A DNA stretch of 64,000 bases from Actinacidiphila epipremni (GCF_012034175.1 NZ_JAATEJ010000022.1:62001-126000); one strand, 5' to 3'; positions 7,699 through 15,887 are shown, numbered from the stretch's first letter. A program made the numbers and translations. The notes: generated from the letters alone by a model not told the origin.

Positions 7699-7726
7699 CG
7701 TGTCCTCGCCGGGGGACGAGGACACG
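7699..7726 (-). terminator. Strong hairpin downstream of the methyltransferase gene
   Basis: A 10-bp perfect stem CGTGTCCTCG (7699-7708) / CGAGGACACG (7717-7726) with an 8-nt loop, 108 bp past the methyltransferase stop on the minus strand. It would separate the passenger operon from int. Confidence 0.6.
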
Positions 7727-7833
7727 AGTACCCGAGCGAGGGCGCCCGGGTCCTGGGGGAGACGAAGCGACCTTTGCCCGTCCGCGTGTCGGCCGCAGGC
7801 CGCAGGCGCGAGGCACCCGAGCTGGGCTCCGCG

Positions 7834-8487
7834 TCAGGCCTCGGCGCGGACCAGGAGCGTGCCAATGTGGTCAGGCTCGGGGGCGTCCAGGACGCGGGCC
7901 TCGGCGGTGGCGAAACCTGCGCGGGCCAGCAGGCGTTCCCATACGGGCGGGCGGTAGCTGTAGCGGTAGGTGAACATGGCCTTCCCGGCGAAGCCGCCCT
8001 TGTACATGCCCTGTGGGCCGTAGGCGCCCGGGATCGCGGGTGGCTGGGAGAAGACGAAGGTCCCGCCGGGATTGAGTCGGCGGCGGACGAGCGGGAAGAG
8101 CTTCGACGGGTCCGTGAACCAGGCCGCGCCGAAGATCGAGTACACCGCGTCGTACGTCTCGGCGGTGGAGCCGAGGTAGTCCAGCACTTCGGCGCAGTGG
8201 AACTGCGCTCCTGACGGCGCCCAGCGCTCAGCGATCTTCTCGACCATCACAGGAGACAGGTCCACGCCTGTGGCCTTCACGCCGTTCTGCGCCAGGTGGG
8301 CGAGAGCGCGTCCGGTGCCGCAGCCGATCTCCAGGACGCTGCCCGGGTCGCCCAGGAGCTCAGGGCCGGGGCCGTGGCCGGCGTACTGCGTCCAGCGGAA
8401 GACCGGCTCGGCTTCGTCTTTGAAGGCGGTGCGGGCGTAGGTGTCCCACAGTTCGGTCTCGGCGACGATGTCGTGTTGCGCAGGCAT
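7834..8487 (-). CDS. Class I SAM-dependent methyltransferase
   Basis: A 217-aa protein starting at ATG 8487 with GAGGA 8 nt upstream on its strand; an in-frame ATG 19 codons earlier has no ribosome site. The Rossmann core begins with the SAM-binding motif VLEIGCGTGRA, followed by GVDLSPVMV (acidic loop) and YDAVYSIFGAAWF (motif IV region). NPGGTFVFSQPP matches the strand-5 region of small-molecule methyltransferases. The substrate cannot be read from sequence. It is the last gene of a three-gene minus-strand set (HATPase, 168-aa protein, methyltransferase) divergent from an XRE-TPR regulator, so it probably acts in a pathway controlled by that regulator. Confidence 0.85.
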   Translation of the reverse strand: MPAQHDIVAETELWDTYARTAFKDEAEPVFRWTQYAGHGPGPELLGDPGSVLEIGCGTGRALAHLAQNGVKATGVDLSPVMVEKIAERWAPSGAQFHCAEVLDYLGSTAETYDAVYSIFGAAWFTDPSKLFPLVRRRLNPGGTFVFSQPPAIPGAYGPQGMYKGGFAGKAMFTYRYSYRPPVWERLLARAGFATAEARVLDAPEPDHIGTLLVRAEA

Positions 8488-8568
8488 ATGTGTCCTCTGC
8501 TTGCCGAAGAAGGCGGCGCCCCGCCCCATGATGCCCGCAGGCACCGGACGAGCGGGGCACCGTTCGGT

Positions 8569-9075
8569 TCAGTGGCTGTCGGGGACCTTGTTGTCGCACG
8601 GCGAGCAGTCCGTGCCGTCGATCGCCCACAGCTCGGTGTCGATGTCGAAGCCGATCGAGGTGAGGAAGTCGGCTGTGCGCAGGCACAGGCCGTCGCTGCG
8701 GCGCTCGATGAACGGGGCGTGGTGCTTGTACCGGCCGCTGTTGTACACGTCGCACAGGGCGAACCAGACGGGCGTGTCGAGGATGAGCTGGTGGACGCCG
8801 ATGTCGACGAGTTTGCCGACGCCCAGGTGCACCTCGGGGTGCTCGATGCAGGCGAGGGTGTACATGACGGCGTTGCCGAGGATGCGTTCGGCCATGTCGC
8901 GGACCATGGTGTGGTCACGCAGCAGGAGGGCGATCTCGCGGTCCCAGAGGGTCATGCCGCCGTCGAGGATGTTGACCGTCAGATGCGCGATGTTGGGCTG
9001 GACGGCGTTGAGGAGTTCCTTCGGGTCCCGAGTGCGTAACCCGATACTGGTGTCGATCTGGACGACTGTGGTCAC
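8569..9075 (-). CDS. Conserved-looking hypothetical protein (168 aa)
   Basis: GTG 9075 has AGGAGG upstream on its strand, and the frame ends at 8569. The sequence has no domain I recognise. It looks globular and soluble, with a hydrophobic middle (LTVNILDGGMTLW, HQLILDTPVWFALCDVY) and a C-terminal CSPC pair that could bind metal or form a disulfide. Codon 13 is TTA (9037-9039), suggesting bldA-dependent translation. It lies between the HATPase and the methyltransferase with 82-bp and 199-bp gaps, in the same orientation. In-frame codons continue upstream of the GTG but lack a ribosome site. Confidence 0.65.
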   Translation of the reverse strand: MTTVVQIDTSIGLRTRDPKELLNAVQPNIAHLTVNILDGGMTLWDREIALLLRDHTMVRDMAERILGNAVMYTLACIEHPEVHLGVGKLVDIGVHQLILDTPVWFALCDVYNSGRYKHHAPFIERRSDGLCLRTADFLTSIGFDIDTELWAIDGTDCSPCDNKVPDSH

Positions 9076-9274
9076 GGTGCTGTCCTCCTGTTCTGGGGGT
9101 GAGTGGGGCTTCTGGTCCGCCAGGCAGCTGCTGGGGACCCGCACGGCGCCCAGAGAGCGTGACGTCGTGCAGTCCGGGCTCAGGGCGACCGGCAACATCC
9201 ACCGGCGCCTGGGCTCGCTAGGGGCGCCTGCACAGCCGCGCCAGCGGGGAGAGGCCAGGGCAGCGAGGCGCCGG

Positions 9275-10183
9275 CTAGGTGCGGTCTCCCGGGCACGCAG
9301 TTGGCGAACGTTGCTGGGCTGACGGGTGGTGGGTGGCCCAGTCCTCCCGGGCGGCGGTGAGCGCGGGGCGGACCTTCGCGTCAAGGAAGTCGGCGTGGGC
9401 GCGGAGCTTTGCGGCGACCTCGGCGAGGCCGTGCGGATCCAGGCCGAGGATCCAGCGGCCCACGCAGACCTGGAGGTTGACGACCGGCACACGGAGGTCG
9501 GGGTCGGGGTCGTAGGGGTTGCAGTCGATGCTGCCCTCGAAGACCGCGTCTTCCTCGACCCCTTCCCATACGTCTGGGGCGGTGAGGGGCAGCATCGGGC
9601 CTTCGAAGAAGTTCCGGTGGTTGATGCCGGCCAGCCGTTCCGGCAGCTGGTCCGTGGGCACGTTGGCCTCGGTCGGGTCGTCCTCTGCCCAGGCGGGGAG
9701 GTAGCCGGACGTCGCCGCGCCACTGTCGGTGGTGATCGCCCACTTGCCCGGGGTGCTCCAGGGAGGAGGCGTCCCGTCGGACGGCCCGAGTTCGAACCAG
9801 ACGGTCTTCCCCGCAGGATCCGGGGCGCTTCCCCACATGGTGGCCAGGGACTCGACCAGGAGCAGGCCGCGTCCGTCCTCCGCCTCCGGCGAGCTGTGGC
9901 GCCGGTGAGGGCGAGCCTGACTCACGTCGGTGACCTCAACCCGGACACGCACGCCGGTCCAGCGCACGGCCACCGCGCAGGAGGAATCGGTGTGCCGGAC
10001 GGCATTCGTGATCAACTCGGAGGACAGCAACTCCAGGTCGCTCAAGGTGTCGTCCGGCAGTGGCACGTCCCAGTCCCGCACCAAGGCGACGATCTTGCGC
10101 CGAACTTCGGGCACCGCCTCGGATTCGGCTTCGACGCGGAAACCGAAAGTAGTGGGGCAGGCATCCGAGATTGTGTCGGACAT
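9275..10183 (-). CDS. SpoIIAB/RsbW-like ATP-binding protein with extra C-terminal domain
   Basis: A 302-aa protein. Residues about 15-145 form a GHKL (HATPase_c_2) domain: the N box is ELITNAVRHT and the G box DGRGLLLVES. This family includes anti-sigma-factor kinases, and in Streptomyces many stand-alone copies are of unknown target. The C-terminal half (about 160-290) is a separate Streptomyces-type domain with LPAWAEDDP, NHRNFFEGP and a long helix. ATG 10183 is preceded by GAAAGG. It is first in the minus-strand set and divergent from the XRE-TPR regulator across 226 bp. It may regulate a sigma factor encoded elsewhere, or act in the passenger pathway. Confidence 0.8.
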   Translation of the reverse strand: MSDTISDACPTTFGFRVEAESEAVPEVRRKIVALVRDWDVPLPDDTLSDLELLSSELITNAVRHTDSSCAVAVRWTGVRVRVEVTDVSQARPHRRHSSPEAEDGRGLLLVESLATMWGSAPDPAGKTVWFELGPSDGTPPPWSTPGKWAITTDSGAATSGYLPAWAEDDPTEANVPTDQLPERLAGINHRNFFEGPMLPLTAPDVWEGVEEDAVFEGSIDCNPYDPDPDLRVPVVNLQVCVGRWILGLDPHGLAEVAAKLRAHADFLDAKVRPALTAAREDWATHHPSAQQRSPTACPGDRT

Positions 10184-10364
10184 CGCTGGGGACCTTTCGA
10201 GACGCTGGAGGCTGTGCCATGCCGCTGACTTCGGTGCAGCACGGGACTTGTCGCTTCCTCCGGAGGCCAGCTACCGGAAGGAATCTCAGCCTGTTCCAGC
10301 GGCCCGTTCTGGGATAAGGCCAGCGTGGACACCCACGGTGGGTAAACTCGCAGTAAGTGAACTC

Positions 10365-10386
10365 GTGTGACGGTGAGCGATCACAC
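10365..10386. promoter_or_regulatory. Inverted repeat between the HATPase and XRE-TPR genes
   Basis: GTGTGA (10365-10370), N10, TCACAC (10381-10386), 24 bp before the XRE-TPR start. It is a perfect dyad at a position suited to autoregulation by the XRE protein. Confidence 0.5.
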
Positions 10387-10409
10387 TCCCGTACGAGGGG
10401 GCGCCGGAC

Positions 10410-11720
10410 ATGATCGAACCCACAGCTTTGGTCGGCCTGCCCGCTCGTCTGCTGGCGGACCCCGAGATGATCGCGGCCTGCGCCGCGCGGGACTTCACGA
10501 AGGTCTTCGGCCTAGCGAAAGCGAGGGGCGGGTTTCACGTCTCACGCATCGCCCGCCAGTGTGAGCTGACGCCGAGCAGGGTCGGCGAGGTCATTTCCGG
10601 TCGCCGAACCATCACGAACATGAGCGTGATCGAACGCGTCGCGGACGGCCTGCGGGTTCCCGGTCACATGCTCGGCCTCGCGTCGCGGGACTGGGAAGGA
10701 CGGGCGTCTGCCCCCAATCCACCCGAGCGCAGATCCGTTCAGGTGGCCCCTGGGCCGAGTTCCATCCCAGCGGAGCCAGAGGATCTGGACAGCATTCTCG
10801 CTATCGCGGCAGCTACGAAGGTCACCCCGAGCACGCTTCGTTCCCTGCAGACCTCGATCGAGGACTACTGGCGGCAGGACGACGAGCACGGTGGCGAGGC
10901 CCTACGGCCGGCGGTGATCGGCCAACTCAATTACGTCATGGGCTTACTGGCCGACAGCACGGATCCGAACTACCGGCGCAGTCTGCACGGCATTGCTGCG
11001 GAACTCGCTCGGCTTGCCGGTTGGACACTTTTCGACGCGCGGCAGTACAGCACGGCGAGGGCGTACTTCACCCAGTCCCTGCGCCTGGCCCGCGCGATCG
11101 ACGACAGGGCCTTCGTCGCCAACGTCCTCGCCTGTCTGAGCCTCCAAGCCACTTATCAGGACCGGGCCGAGGAAGCGGTCACGCTTGCACGGACTGCCCA
11201 GGACGTTGCCCGCCACGACGGCGGCACTCCGAGACTGATGGCGATGCTGTACGTCCGCGAAGCGTTCGGTCACGCCAGCGCACGCGACCGGCCAGCGGCC
11301 CATGCGGCCATCGCCGAAGCGCAGTTGCAGTTCGGGCGGGTCGGATCCACAGACGACGACCCGCCGTGGGTGAATTACTTCGACCGGACCAAGCTCACCG
11401 TGGACATCGGCATCGCTCTCGGGCAGCTCGGCGATGCGGGCGCCGCCGAACCGTTGATCGCGGAGGCGCTGCGCGATGAGCCTGAGACGAACCTGCGCGG
11501 CCGGGCCTTCCATTCCTTCTGGCTGGCGAGGACCCAGTTGCAACGCGGCCAGGTGGAGGAGGCATGCCGAGCGGCGAGTGACGCCCTGAACCTGTCCGCG
11601 ACCGTCGACTCGCCCCGTGTGACCGCACACTTGCGGGACTTCCGTCACTTGCTCACGCCATTCCGCACATTCCGACCAGTCGCGGAGCTGGACGCCCGGC
11701 TGGCGGGGACAGCCGGTTGA
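10410..11720 (+). CDS. XRE-family HTH regulator with TPR-like C-terminal domain
   Basis: A 436-aa DNA-binding regulator. The helix-turn-helix is at about residues 42-75 (SRIARQCELTPSRVGEVISGRR). Residues about 170-420 are paired helices of TPR type (for example ARAYFTQSLRLARAI and AEPLIAEALRDEP). Such XRE-TPR proteins often bind a small ligand or peptide and control adjacent genes. ATG 10410 follows GAGGGGG by 10 nt. Codon 179 is TTA (10944-10946), so full-length protein should need the bldA-type tRNA. It is divergent from the HATPase operon, with a dyad GTGTGA-N10-TCACAC between them. Its stop directly abuts the NUDIX stop on the other strand. Confidence 0.85.
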   Translation: MIEPTALVGLPARLLADPEMIAACAARDFTKVFGLAKARGGFHVSRIARQCELTPSRVGEVISGRRTITNMSVIERVADGLRVPGHMLGLASRDWEGRASAPNPPERRSVQVAPGPSSIPAEPEDLDSILAIAAATKVTPSTLRSLQTSIEDYWRQDDEHGGEALRPAVIGQLNYVMGLLADSTDPNYRRSLHGIAAELARLAGWTLFDARQYSTARAYFTQSLRLARAIDDRAFVANVLACLSLQATYQDRAEEAVTLARTAQDVARHDGGTPRLMAMLYVREAFGHASARDRPAAHAAIAEAQLQFGRVGSTDDDPPWVNYFDRTKLTVDIGIALGQLGDAGAAEPLIAEALRDEPETNLRGRAFHSFWLARTQLQRGQVEEACRAASDALNLSATVDSPRVTAHLRDFRHLLTPFRTFRPVAELDARLAGTAG

Positions 11721-12254
11721 CTAGAGTCTGGCCTCGTCCAGCAGCAGATACAGCACTCCTACGAGGGTCCCGCTGCTGACGATTTCGCGGCGGTCGATCA
11801 TGCCGCGCAACTTGGACAACGGGACCCACTCAAGCCGGTCAGACTCGTTGAGTTCGGTCGGCGGCCCGGCGTACTCGACCGCGTCGGCGCGGAAGACGAA
11901 GTGTTCCGAGTCGGTGATCCCGTTGGCCGGCTGGGCGTAGATCAGGGGCGTCATCTCGCTTGTGCGCCAACCGGTCTCCTCCATCACCTCGCGGGCGGCA
12001 GCCTCGGCCGGGGTCTCGCCGGCCTCGACCAGGCCCATGGGCAGTTCCCAGGCCCAGGAGTCCGTGATGAAGCGGTGGCGCCACATCATCAGCACCTGCT
12101 TCTCACTGTTCACCACGGCTGCCACTGCCAGGTGCCGCAGCTTGAGTACGTGGTGCTCCCACCGCTTCCCGTCCGGCTGCTCGATATCGACCAGCCACAC
12201 GTTCACCCAGGGGTTCTCGTAGATCGGACGTTCCCCGTGGATCTTCCACTGCAT
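11721..12254 (-). CDS. NUDIX hydrolase
   Basis: A 177-aa protein with a complete Nudix box, GLVEAGETPAEAAAREVMEETGW (residues about 75-97), fitting the Gx5Ex7REUxEExGU pattern. The layout of one N-terminal strand pair and a YAQPANGITDSEHFVF segment resembles ADP-ribose/nucleoside-diphosphate-sugar pyrophosphatases; the substrate is not determined. ATG 12254 has GAGAGGGG upstream on its strand. Its stop (11721-11723) abuts the XRE-TPR stop on the opposite strand with no gap. If the TIR protein makes ADP-ribose products, an ADP-ribose-cleaving NUDIX on the same island could be functionally linked, but that is speculation. Confidence 0.88.
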   Translation of the reverse strand: MQWKIHGERPIYENPWVNVWLVDIEQPDGKRWEHHVLKLRHLAVAAVVNSEKQVLMMWRHRFITDSWAWELPMGLVEAGETPAEAAAREVMEETGWRTSEMTPLIYAQPANGITDSEHFVFRADAVEYAGPPTELNESDRLEWVPLSKLRGMIDRREIVSSGTLVGVLYLLLDEARL

Positions 12255-12393
12255 CGCTGCGGCCCCTCTCGATCTGCCTCAGCATCTCAGACCTGAGAGT
12301 CTCGGGTGGTTCGTTCGGGCGACTTAACGTCACGCTGACGAGTATCGGCAAGAATGCTCCGGCGACGATGGAAGGAGGCCCGCCATACGGCCG

Positions 12394-12426
12394 GATGCGT
12401 GAGCGATGCGTGAGCGATGCGTGAGC
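12394..12426 (+). repeat. Right-end 11-bp tandem repeats (candidate integrase arm-type sites)
   Basis: Three exact tandem copies of GATGCGTGAGC (12394-12404, 12405-12415, 12416-12426), 115 bp inside the right core. The same unit occurs at the left end of the element (2944-2965). Confidence 0.55.
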
Positions 12427-12540
12427 GGATGTGCCAGCACCCGGCGCCTCCTGCCGGACCAGGCGGCAACCCGCTCCCGCCTGACCTGCGGGTTTTGGAT
12501 GACGCTCCACCGTCCACCACCGCCGAGCACGTCCTGGCCA

Positions 12541-12587
12541 GGACTTTTAATCCATTGGTTGTGGGTTCGAGTCCCACACGGCCTACC
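12541..12587 (+). repeat. attR core (copy of tRNA-Lys 3' half)
   Basis: An exact 47-bp copy of 2811-2857. No tRNA 5' half precedes it, so it is a partial, non-functional tRNA. A perfect 12-bp palindrome, TCCTGGCCAGGA (12532-12543), straddles its left edge. Confidence 0.92.
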
Positions 12588-12626
12588 CGGCCAGACCTCC
12601 CCGGAGGCCGCTGACCTGCGGGTTTG

Positions 12627-12659
12627 GTGCCCCGGTTGCCTTGATGGCGGCCGGGGCAC
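12627..12659 (+). terminator. Original tRNA-Lys terminator (chromosomal copy)
   Basis: The same 8-bp stem as 2897-2928 (GTGCCCCG 12627-12634 / CGGGGCAC 12652-12659). Twenty-eight bases at 12607-12634 are identical to 2877-2904. This marks the chromosomal sequence that followed the tRNA before integration. Confidence 0.55.
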
Positions 12660-12853
12660 AGGCATGTCCGGGGGTTGCGGGCGGTTGCCGGCATTGCGTC
12701 GTACAGCGCGCCGCTCGGCCTGGGCGGCTGCAGAGGGGGGCCGGGCTGCCCCGTCGGTGGGGGTGTCTGGCAGGTCGCGCAGTTCGTCCGGCTGTCCGGG
12801 CCGCGCCGTTGGGTGCGGCTGGATAACCGGGGGACTCGGCGTGTCCGCGGGCC

Positions 12854-12865
12854 TAGCCTGGGCGG
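12854..12865 (+). promoter_or_regulatory. -10 box of a likely leaderless promoter
   Basis: TAGCCT (12854-12859) lies 6 nt before GTG 12866 and no Shine-Dalgarno sequence is present. No clear -35 box is visible. Confidence 0.4.
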
Positions 12866-13333
12866 GTGAGTGCTGACCAGGTATCCGGCGAGCGGGGCGT
12901 CCGTGTGGGCGCCCCTGGTGCGCAGGCGGTGGGCCTCTCGTTCTCCGAGCTCGCGCGGCCTTACGAGGGCGAACCGGGCCTCGACTTCGTGGTGCGGGCC
13001 AGTAATCGGCGGTTGAGGGTCGAGACCTCGGTGCGTACCTGGGACGGCGACGGGCTCGGCGCGTTCCTCTTCTCTTTGGCGGAGGACTTCCGCGGCTGGG
13101 AGGGAAAACGGACCTGGCGCTCCCTCGAACACGACCTGTCCCTCGCGGCAGAGCACCGCTCCGGTGGCTACGTCCATCTGACGTGGGGCATCCACGACCG
13201 GGCGCCCGGAGAAGAGTGGTGTTTCGAGACCACCACGGTCCACGCCGCAGGCGAGGACATGCGCAACCTTGCCGCTGACGTACACGCGTTCCTCTCCGGC
13301 GCCGCAGGGGGAGTCACCAGCGCAGGGCGGTGA
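12866..13333 (+). CDS. DUF6228-like small protein
   Basis: A 155-aa protein starting at GTG 12866, probably leaderless. The FVVRASNRRLRVETSV, LEHDLSLAAEH and GGYVHLTWGI segments form alternating strands like Streptomyces DUF6228 proteins, of unknown function. There is no signal peptide or membrane segment. Its 3' end overlaps the MBL-fold gene on the opposite strand by 20 bp. Confidence 0.65.
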   Translation: MSADQVSGERGVRVGAPGAQAVGLSFSELARPYEGEPGLDFVVRASNRRLRVETSVRTWDGDGLGAFLFSLAEDFRGWEGKRTWRSLEHDLSLAAEHRSGGYVHLTWGIHDRAPGEEWCFETTTVHAAGEDMRNLAADVHAFLSGAAGGVTSAGR

Positions 13334-14200
13334 AGTCGATCGGTCGGGGGGAGAGCTTGGCGGTGCGGGCGGCCAGGGTGCGCATGCGGTGGGCGAATTC
13401 GGTGGGGGCAGGTGGCGGCGGTCGCCGTGGCCGGGGAGGAGCCAGGCGAAACGGAGGCGGGGGGCCGTACGCGCCAGCGAGGCCGCCAGTTCGGTGATCG
13501 AGTACCAGGTGACCGCCTCGGCCACGGCCAGGTCGCCGTGGGTTCGGGACCAGTAGAAGCTGTCGCCGCTGAAGCAGTAGGCGGCGTCGGCGAGATAGAG
13601 CACGCTGCCCTCGGTGTGCCCGGGGAGCGGGTGGGCGGTCACGCCGTCGGCGATCTCGACCGGCTCGGTGCCGCGGAGGACGACGTCGGCGTCCGGGGCC
13701 GCGCTCAGGTCCCCTTCGTGGATCCACAGCCGGGCGCCGAACCGGTCGGCGTATTGGCGACCGTGCGCCGCGTGATCGCGGTGGGTGAGCAGCACATCGG
13801 TGATCGGGCCGAGGGCGGCGTATTTCGCGGCCAGCGCCGAATTCCAGCGCGGCGTGTCGACCATCATCAGGTTTCCGGCCGGCCGGCGCAGCAGATAGGA
13901 GTTCGCACCGGCGGTGCGCGGCGCGTTGTGGCCGCACAGATGTACGTGCTCGGTAAGGCGTAGCGGGAACGGGTCGAATTCCGGGGGCAGTCCGCGTGCG
14001 CCGCGCCGGATCGAGCGGGTCTGGCAGGCGAACGCCGCGGCGTACAGGCCGCGTTCTTCCGCGGCGGTGCGCGGCTGGCGGATGAGGGTGGAGCGATCGG
14101 CGTCCTCCGTGATCAGGTCCGGCGCCAACTGCCGGGCCACGTCGCAGTTGACGCAGCGGCGATCGATGTGCCAGGCGGCGTCGGCCGGTTGCTCGTTCAT
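13314..14200 (-). pseudogene. MBL-fold metallohydrolase with ferredoxin-like N-terminus; probable frameshift near the 3' end
   Basis: The start is ATG 14200 with GGAGG upstream on its strand. Residues about 10-30 (RRCVNCDVA) resemble the cysteine start of a ferredoxin-like domain. The MBL domain has THRDHAAHGRQYADRFGA (modified HxHxDH), PGHTEGS and LLPGHGD. The frame stays intact until LLPGHGDRRHLPP. There a five-G run on the + strand (13404-13408) leaves the reading frame, and the expected C-terminus (PTEFAHRMRTL ... FTALRW) continues in another frame to a stop at 13314. One extra G would restore it. The original frame would otherwise run as low-quality sequence to 12287 across the DUF6228 gene. 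It may be a true recent frameshift or a sequencing error; the protein lacks only about 30 normal residues. Confidence 0.7.
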
Positions 14201-14918
14201 GGCGGCGTGCCTCCGTGCGGAAGTGGGTAACGGGGAACGCCCCATGGAATATCACCCGCCACGCCGGATAGCCATTCCTGAATACCGTTGACTTTGCCCG
14301 CAGTTGCTGTTCCCGGCTGGCATTTCACTATGCGGTTGACAATGTTCGGGAATTGCGCTCCGAGCCGTTCGTGGCGCTGACGGCACGCGGGAATGGCGCG
14401 ATTCGACCGGCCGCGGTGCGTAAGCGTGCGCCCTCGGGCGAGCGGGGGGAGGCGTCGTGGGGGCGGCGGTCGAAGAGGCCGCGGACGACGACGTAGCCGA
14501 AGCAGCCGCAGATCGGGCCGCTCGCGCCGACAGGGGGCGACGAGGATGTCGGGCAGCCCGCCCGCCCCGGTGACCGCGGGGCCGGCGCGGGGACGGGTGC
14601 CGGCCGCGCACGGAGGGCGCAGAGGGCCGTCCCGGGGTCGACAAATCAACTCATTGCGTTAGCCATAATTGGTCGGCCTGTCGAGGTTTGGGATTGCCGC
14701 ATGCGGTGTGAGCTGCGCCGAAAACCGACGTATGCGGCTGTACAGAGACCGGGGTTGCGGGGCATACTCGGTCGCCTGGGCCAACTGGCCCCCCAGCAGA
14801 TGACTTTCGGCGGCGAGACGCCTCGCAGGCCACCGGGCACGTCTCTCCCCTTGCGTGGAGTCCTCACCCGCCTGCCTGCACCTGGCTGCCCGACCAGCAT
14901 TCAGGGAGCATGACTCAA
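14201..14918. other. Intergenic region without a supported gene
   Basis: About 700 bp between the MBL gene and the surface-protein gene, which diverge from it. ORFs on both strands are short and Arg/Pro/Ser-rich, typical of non-coding high-GC DNA. A lower-GC patch at about 14640-14690 contains CATAAT, and a perfect 10-bp palindrome, CCGCATGCGG, lies at 14697-14706. It probably holds both promoters; no RNA gene was recognised. Confidence 0.5.
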
Positions 14919-15848
14919 GTGCGAGCGATAACCAAACGAGCCGTAGGCGTTGCTGCGACCATCGGCTCCATCACGGCCGTTGTCACCCTCGGTGGCATCG
15001 GTACGGCCTCCGCGGACGGTGGCCGCGGCGGCAACAACGGCGGCGGCAGCAACAACTGCAGCAACGTCGGGATCGAGTACAAGGTCGACGGCGGCCAGTG
15101 GACGCGCAGTGGCCGTATCAACGGGGACACCCCGCCGACCAAGATCACCGTGCGGCTGACGGACAAGCCCGGCAAGAACTGCCAGTACAACGTGTCGCTC
15201 GCCTCCTACAGCGCCGAGGGCCCGGCGTGGGAGAACTCCGGCCACCAGGCGTTCCTGGGCTGGGACACCGTCACCCTCAGCAAGAACAAGACCTCCGCGA
15301 AGCTCGACGTGAGCGGGAGCGCCCCGACCTGCTTCGGCCAGGTGGACCTGTACGGCAACGGCACCGAGTACGACGGCGGTTCCGGCCGCGGCCACGGCCC
15401 GCTGCCGCACTACCCGAACTCCGCCACGCCCACCGACCTGATCACCGCCTGGAACGGCGGCCACGAGTGCCAGGGGACGCCCACCCCGACGCCGACCGAG
15501 ACCACCCCGACGCCCACGGCGACGGAGACCACCACCACCCCGACGCCGACGGCGACCGAGACCACGGGCACGCCGACCCCGACGGCGACCGAGACCACCG
15601 GGACGCCGAGCCCGAGCGTCAGCGACACGTCCTCGCCGTCGCCGAGCGCCAGTGTCCCGACGAGCACCGTGGCCCCGACCGGCACGCCGTCCGTGCCGCC
15701 GGCCACCTCCGGCACCGGCAACCTCGCCGAGACCGGTAGCAACAGCTCGCAGAACGTCGCCTTCATCGGCGGCGGCGCCGCGCTCCTCGTCGTGGGCGGC
15801 GGGGCCGTCTACTTCGCCCGTCGCCGCAACGGCGGCGCCCACAGCTGA
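14919..15848 (+). CDS. LAETG sortase-anchored cell-surface protein
   Basis: A secreted, wall-anchored protein of 309 aa. A Sec signal occupies about residues 1-33 (RAITKRAVGVAATIGS ... TASA). A folded domain follows to about 195 with four Cys, then a Thr/Pro linker of TPTPTATETT repeats. The C-terminus has the sorting signal LAETG, a hydrophobic span and ARRR. LAxTG is the class E sortase signal of Streptomyces. I prefer GTG 14919, because GGGAG lies 10 nt before it; ATG 14910 is only 1 nt from that site. The binding role of the N-terminal domain is unknown. A 17-bp-stem terminator follows and separates it from the convergent CHAT gene. Confidence 0.88.
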   Translation: MRAITKRAVGVAATIGSITAVVTLGGIGTASADGGRGGNNGGGSNNCSNVGIEYKVDGGQWTRSGRINGDTPPTKITVRLTDKPGKNCQYNVSLASYSAEGPAWENSGHQAFLGWDTVTLSKNKTSAKLDVSGSAPTCFGQVDLYGNGTEYDGGSGRGHGPLPHYPNSATPTDLITAWNGGHECQGTPTPTPTETTPTPTATETTTTPTPTATETTGTPTPTATETTGTPSPSVSDTSSPSPSASVPTSTVAPTGTPSVPPATSGTGNLAETGSNSSQNVAFIGGGAALLVVGGGAVYFARRRNGGAHS

Positions 15849-15887
15849 CGCTGCTGAGCCGGCCGGCCCGACCGCCGGCCGAGCCGA

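Larger units (their letters stand above)
2811..12587. mobile_element. Integrative element (about 9.7 kb) in the tRNA-Lys gene
   Basis: It is bounded by an exact 47-bp direct repeat equal to the 3' half of tRNA-Lys (2811-2857 and 12541-12587). It contains a tyrosine recombinase, a truncated regulator, three PD-(D/E)xK nuclease-like genes (one TIR-fused) and a passenger set: HATPase, 168-aa protein, methyltransferase, XRE-TPR regulator and NUDIX. No replication initiator, FtsK/TraB transfer ATPase or relaxase was found, so it looks like a non-self-transmissible island or a reduced AICE. The nuclease block uses codons that are rare elsewhere in the window (ATA, CTA, TTA) and appears lower in GC, which suggests a different source. 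Confidence 0.88.

Noticed and set aside
9076..9274. Possible small peptide gene upstream of the 168-aa protein (in-frame Cys-containing peptide)
   Set aside because: No ribosome site and no start with support; the sequence is merely in frame upstream of GTG 9075.
12287..13400. Long C-terminal extension of the MBL-fold frame
   Set aside because: Composition becomes abnormal after the five-G run and it lies antisense to a better-supported gene; a frameshift explains it.
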